The notes under the pieces: model-generated | Databases searched by the model: none | Seen by the model: the letters and a program-made list of their open reading frames with translations, nothing else | Told to the model about the DNA's origin: nothing | Position numbers and translations under genes: made by a program | Shown: piece after piece, positions 7,001 to 11,610 of the stretch | Layout: each line of letters opens with the position of its first letter | Position numbering within the stretch: the stretch's first letter is position 1 | Assembly (NCBI GenBank): GCA_016287555.1 | Contig: JAEFAK010000018.1 | Location: 1 to 15,346 of the forward strand | DNA: 15,346 nucleotides | Direction of reading: 5' to 3' | From: Oscillospiraceae bacterium | Lineage (GTDB): Bacteria > Bacillota > Clostridia > Oscillospirales > Oscillospiraceae

Positions 7001-8108
7001 CGGCAAGCTCCATAAGGAGGACGACCCCTACGAGCTCGACGGCATCACCCTCATCGAGTCCGGCAAGGTCGACTACGTCATCTCCACCTCGACCAAGGGC
7101 CGCCTGCCGACCCGCGACAGCGTCAAGATACGCCGCAAGGCCGTCGAGCGCAGCATCCCCTGCCTGACGAGCCTCGATACGGCCTCCGCCGTCGCGGACT
7201 GCCTGCGCGGGCGCTACTCGCTCGAGAGCGTCGAGCTCGTGGACATCAACCATATGCGCAAGGCCCGCGTCCGCCGCGACTTTACCAAGATGCAGACCTG
7301 CGGCAACGACTATATCTACTTCAACTGCCTGACGGAGAACATCGAGAGCCCCGAATCGCTCTCCATACGCCTCTCCGACCGCCACCTCGGCATCGGCGGC
7401 GACGGCGTCGTGCTCGTCCAGCCCTCCCGCGTCGCGGACGCGAAGGTCAGCATATACAACATGGACGGCACCAACGGCGGCATAGGCGGCAACGCGCTGC
7501 GCTGCGTCGGCAAGTACCTCTATGACAACGGCATCGTGACCAAGCGCTCCATGGAGATAGAGACTCCCGCGGGCGTCGTCAGCATGCGCGTCTATACGCA
7601 GAACGGCCTCGTCAGCACCGTCACCGTCGACATGGGCAAGGCGGACTTCCGCCCGCACAACGTCCCCGTCCTGCTCGAGGGCGAGCGCGTGCTCGACCGT
7701 GAGATCGAGGTCGCGGGCGGCAAGCACACCATATCCTGCCTCTCCGTCGGCAACCCGCACTGCGTCGTCTTCGTCGAGGACGTCGACGCGCTCGACCTCG
7801 AGGCCATAGGCCCCGGCTTTGAGAACGATAAGATATTCCCCGAGCGCGTGAACACCGAGTTCGTGCAGGTGCTCGACGAGACGACCCTCATGATGCGCGC
7901 CTGGGAGCGCGGCAACGGCGAGACGATGGCCTGCGGCTCCGGCGCCTGCGCGGCGGCGGTCTGCGCCATTGAGACGGGGCGCTGCGCCCGCGGCGAGGAC
8001 ATAACCGTCAAGCTCCGCGGCGGCGACCTCATCATCCGCTACGAGGGCGGCCGCGTCTACCTGACGGGCAGCGCCGTCAAGTGCTACGAGGGCACTGTCG
8101 AGATATAA
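4059..8108 (+). CDS. carB-dapF: Carbamoyl-phosphate synthase large subunit fused to a diaminopimelate epimerase-like domain
   Basis: One uninterrupted 1349-residue frame. Residues 1-1065 are a full CarB. Both ATP-grasp synthetase halves begin with a GSGPI[VR]IGQ motif and keep metal/ATP residues (IIRPAFTLGGTGGG and IIEVNPRVSRSS in the first half; MRPSYVLGG, GIHSGDS and VIEVNPRSSRT in the second). An MGS-like allosteric domain lies at about 940-1065. After ELVDINHMRKARVRRD the chain continues from residue 1075 (FTKMQTCGNDYIYFNC) as a complete 275-residue DapF domain, with HLGIGGDG, GNPHCVVFVEDV, IFPERVNTEFVQV and the second catalytic Cys1292 in ACGSGAC. The first catalytic Cys (Cys73 of H. influenzae DapF, in C-G-N-G-x-R) is Gly1143 in IGGNALRC. 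CarB makes carbamoyl phosphate for arginine and pyrimidines; DapF makes meso-DAP for lysine and wall synthesis. A Met at 7254 lacks a good ribosome site, so one long product is expected. The ribosome site AAGGGAG is 9 bases before the start. Confidence 0.95.
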   Translation: MPLARGIKKVMVIGSGPIVIGQAAEFDYAGTQACRALKEDGLEVVLVNSNPATIMTDGAMADRIYIEPLSLPVLRRIIERERPDSLLSTLGGQNGLTLSMQLAKEGFLDKMHVRLLGASPETIDKAEDRQMFKDTMMAIGQPVIPSTVVNDVESAMAFADEVGLPLIIRPAFTLGGTGGGMAGTREELHEICENGLRASPIHQVLVEQSVAGWKEIEFEVMRDGAGNIITICSMENVDPVGVHTGDSIVVAPAVTLSANEFGMLRTAAMNIVDALGVQGGCNVQFALNPDSFEYKIIEVNPRVSRSSALASKATGYPIAKVATKIAVGYRLDEIKNAVTGKTTACFEPSIDYVVVKFPKWPFDKFVYASRTLGTQMKATGEVMAIGESFEAAMMKAVRGAEIGRNSFFSPHMAELTDSELREKLNTATDERIFAVYEALRRRFDVDEIYAATRIDRWFIYRLRILARMDEELAGGFDDALYLRAKRLGYPDALIEKLSGRAIPRPLRPVYKMVDTCAAEFDAETPYFYSTYDEECEATEFIKEKNSDKRTVIVFGSGPIRIGQGIEFDYASVHCVWALKQAGFDVVIVNNNPETVSTDFDTADRLYFEPLTPEDVSGILAVEKPWGVVVAFGGQTAIKLTHFLDEAGVRILGTSADSIDAAEDRARFDALLEGLNIERPAGLTVMTEAEALEAAEKVGYPVLMRPSYVLGGQNMIIAFGSEDIREYMGIILEQNIENPVLIDKYLMGTELEVDAICDGDDILIPGIMEHIERAGIHSGDSIAVYPSWNIDDDMRETIVTSTRKLALGLDTRGLINIQYLIKDGKLYVIEVNPRSSRTVPYISKVTGLPMVDLATRAMLGEKLADMGYGTGLYPKPAYVAVKVPVFSFEKLANLDNQLGPEMKSTGEVLGLAATIEEALYKGLRAAGYKLGRSGGVFITVKDRDKAEAVLIARKFAELGFTIYATEGTAAALRRVRIDAVTVGKLHKEDDPYELDGITLIESGKVDYVISTSTKGRLPTRDSVKIRRKAVERSIPCLTSLDTASAVADCLRGRYSLESVELVDINHMRKARVRRDFTKMQTCGNDYIYFNCLTENIESPESLSIRLSDRHLGIGGDGVVLVQPSRVADAKVSIYNMDGTNGGIGGNALRCVGKYLYDNGIVTKRSMEIETPAGVVSMRVYTQNGLVSTVTVDMGKADFRPHNVPVLLEGERVLDREIEVAGGKHTISCLSVGNPHCVVFVEDVDALDLEAIGPGFENDKIFPERVNTEFVQVLDETTLMMRAWERGNGETMACGSGACAAAVCAIETGRCARGEDITVKLRGGDLIIRYEGGRVYLTGSAVKCYEGTVEI

Positions 8109-8122
8109 CGGCGGTATAGCTT

Positions 8123-8153
8123 AAAACGCCTCTCCATTCGGAGGGGCGTTTTT
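8123..8153 (+). terminator. Rho-independent terminator of the carA-carB-dapF operon
   Basis: A 10-bp stem, ACGCCTCTCC (8126-8135) with GGAGGGGCGT (8140-8149, one G-T pair), closes a 4-base ATTC loop and is followed by TTTT. It starts about 15 bases after the carB-dapF stop codon. This confirms that the DapF part is the end of the transcript. Confidence 0.92.
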
Positions 8154-8217
8154 CACGCTGCGGCGGCCGGACGGGAGTGCTGCCGCGCCGGGCGGCTCCC
8201 GGAGCCGCAACTTGATT

Positions 8218-8246
8218 TTGACATTTTTCGCCGCCGGGATTATAAT
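8218..8246 (+). promoter_or_regulatory. Consensus sigma-A promoter of the zinc-ribbon membrane gene
   Basis: TTGACA (8218-8223), 17-base spacer, TATAAT (8241-8246): a perfect match, with a predicted start near 8253. A GCGGCTC/GAGCCGC hairpin lies just upstream at 8192-8208, without a T run. Confidence 0.88.
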
Positions 8247-8277
8247 TTGCTCAAATAATAAAGGGAGGCTTTACGCC

Positions 8278-9006
8278 ATGCAGAAAAGAGCAAACGTTTC
8301 CCTCATCTTTGCGATAATCGCCGTCGCAGTCGAGATACTCGGTCTTGCGGTCCTGTACTTCGCGGCTTTCAGGGCCCCGTTCCGTCCTTTCCTTTCCTCG
8401 CTTCTGCTCATGATACCGAGCATCATCGTCGCGTTCATCATCCCCGTTTTCGTCATCATCGGGCGCAAGTCCCCGAAGGCGAAGAAGGCGCTCGCGATCA
8501 TCGCGTTCATCTTCCTCGGCCTTCAGGTCATCTTTGTCATTCTTCTTTTCATCTTCAACGTCATCGTCAGAGGAGGCTTCGCGGTGTATATCGGCAGGTG
8601 GAACCTCCTGAGCATCGTCAACGGCTCCGGCCTTCTGAGCGACGCTTTCGCGTTCCTCCGTCAGGGGGGCTGGTCGTTCCTGCTGGCGTACAGCCTTTTC
8701 TTCATCTCCGACGTTTTCTATATCCTCAAGAACCTGCTCGGCGCGATCGACCTCTGCCGCAGGCCGCGCGCGGCCGCTCCGGGCTATTACGCCCCGCAGT
8801 ACCCGCAGTACGCGACTCCCGCTCCCGCTCCGCAGCAGTACGCGGCTCCGCAGTACGTCGCTCCGGCTCCGCAGCCTGCTCCCGCCCCTCAGCCCGCTCC
8901 GGCTCCGCAGCCCGCGCCGGCTCCGAAATTCTGCTCCGAGTGCGGCGCGCCCGTCGAGGGCGCAGGCGTGTTCTGCGGAAAGTGCGGCGCGAAGATAGCG
9001 AGATAA
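8278..9006 (+). CDS. Four-TM membrane protein with Pro/Ala/Gln-rich linker and C-terminal zinc ribbon
   Basis: This 242-residue protein has no assigned function. Four hydrophobic stretches are seen at about 8-30, 39-62, 70-95 and 128-152. A low-complexity segment (about 160-216) follows, with Y-x-P-Q-Y units and then tandem P-A-P-Q-P-A-P units. It ends in KFCSECGAP...FCGKCGAKI, where Cys219, Cys222, Cys233 and Cys236 form the two CxxC knuckles of a small zinc ribbon. By the positive-inside rule the Arg-rich stretch after TM4 (CRRPRAAAPG) places linker and ribbon in the cytoplasm. Such ribbon-tailed membrane proteins are common in Clostridia; roles in assembly or signalling are guesses. Start 8278 was chosen for AAGGGAGG 9 bases upstream; an upstream in-frame start at 8212 lies before the promoter's -10 box. 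It appears monocistronic, with its own promoter and a terminator after repeats. Confidence 0.88.
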   Translation: MQKRANVSLIFAIIAVAVEILGLAVLYFAAFRAPFRPFLSSLLLMIPSIIVAFIIPVFVIIGRKSPKAKKALAIIAFIFLGLQVIFVILLFIFNVIVRGGFAVYIGRWNLLSIVNGSGLLSDAFAFLRQGGWSFLLAYSLFFISDVFYILKNLLGAIDLCRRPRAAAPGYYAPQYPQYATPAPAPQQYAAPQYVAPAPQPAPAPQPAPAPQPAPAPKFCSECGAPVEGAGVFCGKCGAKIAR

Positions 9007-9029
9007 AAAGCAAAGACGAGGGTAACGGC

Positions 9030-9065
9030 GGCGCGATGAGGGCATCGCGCCCTACGCGCTTCCCG
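9030..9065 (+). repeat. Hairpin repeat ending in CCCTACGCGCTTCCCG
   Basis: A 9-bp perfect stem, GGCGCGATG (9030-9038) with CATCGCGCC (9043-9051) around AGGG, runs into CCCTACGCGCTTCCCG. The last 16 bases recur exactly at 9170-9185, 120 bases downstream, with GGCGC and GATG-like bases before them in both places. The two copies flank the two-hairpin repeat at 9088-9138. Confidence 0.65.
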
Positions 9066-9087
9066 TGAGAGGCGGAGCAAGCCAACG

Positions 9088-9138
9088 GCTTCCCCCTTGG
9101 GGGAAGCTGTCAGCCGAACGGCTGACTGATGAGGGGCA
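9088..9138 (-). repeat. Dispersed two-hairpin palindromic repeat, copy 3
   Basis: Two perfect hairpins stand side by side: GCTTCCCCC/GGGGGAAGC (9088-9107) and GTCAGCCG/CGGCTGAC (9109-9126). TGATGAGGGGCA follows. This is the inverted counterpart of 643-697; the second stem differs in sequence but keeps pairing, as in a structure-conserved element. Confidence 0.75.
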
Positions 9139-9169
9139 TTGCCGCCGCCGGCGGCGCTCGGCGCGGATG

Positions 9170-9185
9170 CCCTACGCGCTTCCCG
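9170..9185 (+). repeat. Second exact copy of CCCTACGCGCTTCCCG
   Basis: An exact 16-base direct repeat of 9050-9065, here without a complete upstream hairpin. It may be the truncated end of a second element of the same family. Confidence 0.65.
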
Positions 9186-9212
9186 CGGGCGCGAAGTGAA
9201 TATAAAAGCAAG

Positions 9213-9246
9213 GCCCCCGGACGAGCGTCCGGGGGCTTTGAGTTTT
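9213..9246 (+). terminator. Probable terminator of the zinc-ribbon gene
   Basis: A 10-bp GC-rich stem, GCCCCCGGAC (9213-9222) with GTCCGGGGGC (9227-9236), has a 4-base loop and is followed by TTTGAGTTTT, an interrupted T tract. It is about 205 bases after the stop codon, with repeats between. Confidence 0.6.
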
Positions 9247-9343
9247 CACGGGGCATTGGAAGAGCGGCGCAGTCCGCACAGGGACCGACGCCTTCATCGG
9301 CCCGATATTGCCCGCCGGCAAAGGAGGGGGAAAAGCAGCCGCA

Positions 9344-9376
9344 TAAAACAAAACGGCAAGCGCTTCAGCTTGCCGT
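9344..9376 (-). terminator. Rho-independent terminator of rpsT
   Basis: On the minus strand ACGGCAAGC and GCTTGCCGT form a 9-bp perfect stem (9353-9361 with 9368-9376, 6-base loop). TTTTGTTTTA follows. The stem starts within 10 bases of the rpsT stop codon. Confidence 0.9.
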
Positions 9377-9382
9377 GTTTGT

Positions 9383-9646
9383 TCAGTTCATGCCGTTGAG
9401 CGCTCTCGTGAGGGAGCTCTTTTTGCGCGCGGCGTTGTTCTTGTGGATAAGGTTCTGACCGGCGGCCTTGTCGACCTTGCTGACGGCCTCGGCGTAGCAG
9501 GCGGAAGCGGCCTCCTTATCGCCGGCGGCGACGGCGGCGTCAAACTTCTTGAGACTGGTACGAAGAGCGGACCTCTTGGCCTTGTTGGCGGCGTTCTGAG
9601 CCTTGCTGAGCTCGACGCGCTTCTCGGCGGACTTGATATTGGGCAA
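9383..9646 (-). CDS. rpsT: 30S ribosomal protein S20, TTG start
   Basis: This 87-residue, Lys/Ala-rich protein is the same length as E. coli S20 and binds 16S rRNA early in 30S assembly. It reads MPNIKSAEKRVELSKAQNAA at the start, followed by the usual N-K-A-K-R-S-A-L-R-T helix and, near the end, a K-N-N-A-A-R-K-K-S-S-L segment. The start must be the TTG at 9646: it gives the family N-terminus MPNIKSA and lies 8 bases after GGAGG. The in-frame GTG at 9655 overlaps the ribosome site itself and would add three non-family residues. It is a single-gene transcript with its own promoter and terminator. E. coli rpsT also begins with UUG, and that codon is part of S20 autoregulation; the same control here is inference. 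Confidence 0.96.
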   Translation of the reverse strand: MPNIKSAEKRVELSKAQNAANKAKRSALRTSLKKFDAAVAAGDKEAASACYAEAVSKVDKAAGQNLIHKNNAARKKSSLTRALNGMN

Positions 9647-9660
9647 ATGACTCACCTCCC
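9644..9660 (-). promoter_or_regulatory. Ribosome binding site that fixes the rpsT TTG start
   Basis: On the minus strand GGGAGGTGA (complement of 9652-9660) is a strong Shine-Dalgarno sequence. The TTG at 9646-9644 is at normal distance, whereas the GTG inside the site cannot serve as start. Confidence 0.85.
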
Positions 9661-9700
9661 GGAGCTTGATGCGCGCGGCGTTCTTGCCGTGCGGAAATTA

Positions 9701-9729
9701 ACAATACCATATAAATCTTCAAATTGCAA
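9701..9729 (-). promoter_or_regulatory. Extended -10 promoter of rpsT
   Basis: On the minus strand TTGCAA (complement of 9724-9729), 17-base AT-rich spacer, TATTGT (complement of 9701-9706) preceded by TGG, an extended -10. The predicted leader is about 48 bases. Confidence 0.8.
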
Positions 9730-9994
9730 GAAGTTTTTTATCCGTATTATTCGGGCTGCGCGCCGTTTGCCGCGCGGACGCATCGGCGTCCGGTGAATCG
9801 ACGTCCGCGTCGTGAAGGCGCGATCCGATCCTTTGCGGCGAAGCCGTCGATCCGCGCTGTAGGGGAGGGGCTTGCCCCTCCCGTGGACCTCCCGCGCCGC
9901 AGACGACGGGAGGGGCAAGCCCCTCCCCCTACATTCTATTCCGGCCGTATTCGACCGTTTTCCACGGTCAGGGCTTTGCCGCACACGCGCCGCG
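9730..9994. other. Repeat-bearing gap between rpsT promoter and the DUF3810-like gene
   Basis: No gene is supported. The stretch has a 7-bp hairpin CGGACGC/GCGTCCG (9775-9792), the long inverted repeat 9858-9933, and a small hairpin GACCGT/ACGGTC (9953-9969) about 26 bases past the stop of the neighbouring minus-strand gene. None of these has a T run on the minus strand, so a proper terminator for that gene was not identified. Confidence 0.6.
9858..9933. repeat. 76-bp inverted repeat with self-complementary arms
   Basis: The left arm 9858-9884 (TGTAGGGGAGGGGCTTGCCC then CTCCCGT) is the reverse complement of the right arm 9906-9933 apart from one extra C in the right arm; the spacer is 21 bases. 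Each arm is itself nearly palindromic around GGGGCTTGCCCC, so alternative small hairpins compete with one long stem. The outer TGTAGGG/CCCTACA ends resemble the CCCTAC ends of the 9030-9065 element. Confidence 0.8.
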
Positions 9995-11059
9995 TTATCC
10001 GTAATACGCCAGCAGGAGGCCGACGACCATGTTGTAGGTCTTGATGCCGTTGGATTCGCCGTAGCTCTTGAGAAAGGCGTCGTAGACGCGGTCGCTCGCC
10101 TCGCGCACGGGGCCCTGGAACTGAGCCCAGTATTCGTTGGAGGCGACGATATCCGCCTGCACGCCGGGATCGAGCGTCGCGTAGAGCTCGAAGTAGGCCT
10201 CGCGGTCGTACCCGCAGAGCGCGATGCCCAGCTCGGACCAGGCGCTGAGCGCGGCGGAATATTCATAGACCGGGTCGCCGCAGGTCAGCCCCGCGACTAT
10301 GGCGGCGAAGTTGGCCTCATCCTCGGAGGCGACGCCGCGCTGGTGCGCGAGCTCGTGGGCGACGGTGTCGGGCAGGTAGGCCGCCGGGAAGTCGACGTTG
10401 ACGTTGGCCTCGCCCGTATAGGGCATGTAGACGCCCGTATAGCCGAGAAGGCTCATTATTCGGGAGAACGTTATCTTCTTCGCGCGCCGCTCCGGCCCCG
10501 CGAGGGAGGGGAACTCCTTCTCGGCCTCGGCGTAGACGCCCGCGGCGCGGTCTATTATCTCGTCGGCGGACATGAGCATCTGCCCGTCATCGCCGCGCGG
10601 GACGCCGCCGGCCTTGTCGTTGAGTATGTAGGTGAACTCCTCCGTCAGGTCCCGCAGCTCCGCAACGGTCGCGCCGCGGGGCGTTATGCCCTCGCGCTCG
10701 GAAAAGCCGTCCGCGTAATACGACGCGCCGAGGGTGAAGTTTATTATGACGAAGACGGTCAGCACGACGTCGGCCGCCAGCAGGGCGCGCCGGGCGAGGG
10801 CCTTCAGGCGCGAGCCCCTGTTTTTTATAACGGCGATAACGGCGCATACGATGAAGACGAGCGCCGCGGTGACCGCGAGGACGATCAGCGCCTCCCCGAC
10901 GGAAAAGCGCACCGGGGAGCAGGCGGCGGCCAGCGCGCGCTTTACCTTCAGCGCGGCGTCGTTTACCGCGTTCATGACCGCGCGGGACCTGCGGAGCGCG
11001 AAGAACGCCCCGATGAGCGCGGCAGCCGCGGCGAGCCATATGAGCCGTCTTTTGATCAT
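9995..11059 (-). CDS. DUF3810-type membrane protein with HExxH metalloprotease motif
   Basis: This 354-residue protein has three predicted membrane segments (about 5-22, 53-77 and 92-113), then a large soluble domain. The soluble domain contains DTVAHELAHQRG (HELAH at 235-239) followed closely by S-E-D-E-A-N-F. HExxH plus a downstream Glu (Glu246 or Glu248) is a typical zinc-peptidase site, and the HELAHQRG...EDEANF arrangement is how I recognise the DUF3810 family; proteolytic activity is inferred. The domain likely faces outside, and the substrate is unknown. Start 11059 (MIKRRLIW) was chosen for GAGGTGA 5 bases upstream; a longer frame to 11092 lies upstream of that site, over the promoter. 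The gene is divergent from ruvX with overlapping promoters. Confidence 0.85.
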   Translation of the reverse strand: MIKRRLIWLAAAAALIGAFFALRRSRAVMNAVNDAALKVKRALAAACSPVRFSVGEALIVLAVTAALVFIVCAVIAVIKNRGSRLKALARRALLAADVVLTVFVIINFTLGASYYADGFSEREGITPRGATVAELRDLTEEFTYILNDKAGGVPRGDDGQMLMSADEIIDRAAGVYAEAEKEFPSLAGPERRAKKITFSRIMSLLGYTGVYMPYTGEANVNVDFPAAYLPDTVAHELAHQRGVASEDEANFAAIVAGLTCGDPVYEYSAALSAWSELGIALCGYDREAYFELYATLDPGVQADIVASNEYWAQFQGPVREASDRVYDAFLKSYGESNGIKTYNMVVGLLLAYYG

Positions 11060-11077
11060 GCCTCTCACCTCGACAAG

Positions 11078-11106
11078 ATAATACCACTTCAACAGCGGAT
11101 TGACAA
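11078..11106 (-). promoter_or_regulatory. Promoter of the DUF3810-like gene
   Basis: On the minus strand TTGTCA (complement of 11101-11106), 17-base spacer, TATTAT (complement of 11078-11083) preceded by TGG. Predicted start near 11071 leaves a very short leader of about 12 bases that just includes the ribosome site. Confidence 0.75.
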
Positions 11107-11144
11107 CGACCTGATATTGCCTTAAAGTGTATATGTAGGATAAT
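11100..11144 (+). promoter_or_regulatory. Probable promoter(s) of the ruvX operon
   Basis: Two candidates overlap: TTGACA (11100-11105), 17 bases, TAAAGT (11123-11128), and TTGCCT (11117-11122), 16 bases, GATAAT (11139-11144). The first shares its -35 box with the divergent promoter, because TTGACAA is nearly self-complementary. Confidence 0.55.
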
Positions 11145-11166
11145 ACGCAAAAAGGAGGCGGCGCAG

Positions 11167-11610
11167 ATGAAGGTAATGGCGATAGACTACGGCGACACGC
11201 GGACGGGCGTCGCCTTTTCCGACCTCACGGGGACGATAGCCGGCGAGACGCTCGTCATAGTCGAGCGGGAGCCCGGCAGGCTCTCAAAGCAGCTCGCGGA
11301 GCTCTATTTTTCGCGCGGGGCGCAGCTCGCCGCGCTGGGACTGCCGCTGAATATGGACGGCTCGCGCGGGCCTCGCGCCGAGCGCTCCGAGGCCATGGCG
11401 GAGCTGCTGCGCGGGCGCGGCATGAAAATACGCATGATAGACGAGCGGCTGACGACCGTCGCCGCGCACTCCATAATGGCGGCGGGCGGCATTTCCGGGA
11501 AAAAGCGCAAGTCCCGCATAGACGCCGTCGCGGCGACGCTCATCCTCGAAACGGCCCTCGGGATGCCCGATTTGGAAGAAAAGACCGGAGATGACGCAAA
11601 TGCTGACTGA
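11167..11610 (+). CDS. ruvX: RuvX/YqgF family RNase H-fold nuclease
   Basis: A 147-residue cytoplasmic protein of the YqgF family, annotated as a putative Holliday junction resolvase and linked in E. coli to 16S rRNA 5'-end maturation. Motifs are complete: AIDYGDTRTGVAFSD with Asp7, GLPLNMDGSRGPRAE (58-72), DERLTT (92-97) and RIDAVAATLIL (117-127) with Asp119. Length is normal. Ribosome site AAAAGGAGG is 8 bases before the ATG. Its last 11 bases overlap the start of the following URO-D-family gene in another frame, so the two are translationally coupled. Confidence 0.95.
   Translation: MKVMAIDYGDTRTGVAFSDLTGTIAGETLVIVEREPGRLSKQLAELYFSRGAQLAALGLPLNMDGSRGPRAERSEAMAELLRGRGMKIRMIDERLTTVAAHSIMAAGGISGKKRKSRIDAVAATLILETALGMPDLEEKTGDDANAD

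Larger units (their letters stand above)
9007..9382. other. Repeat-rich gap between the zinc-ribbon gene and rpsT (376 bp)
   Basis: No gene is supported here. It holds two units ending in CCCTACGCGCTTCCCG (9050-9065 and 9170-9185), palindromic repeat copy 3 between them (9088-9138), a plus-strand terminator-like hairpin (9213-9246), about 95 bases without clear structure, and the minus-strand rpsT terminator (9344-9376). The small open frames in this stretch run across the repeats and lack ribosome sites. Confidence 0.7.

Noticed and set aside
7254..7290. Separate dapF gene starting at an internal Met
   Set aside because: There is no stop before it and no Shine-Dalgarno sequence at a fitting distance, so a continuous fusion is the simpler reading.
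4023..7760. A 1245-residue open frame on the minus strand opposite carB
   Set aside because: It is antisense to an unmistakable CarB, has low-complexity D/V/A/L/R composition and no family motif. It arises from GC-rich codon bias in the sense gene.
9007..9935. CRISPR array in the repeat-rich gaps
   Set aside because: Repeats are few, palindromic and irregularly spaced, with no spacer series and no cas genes.
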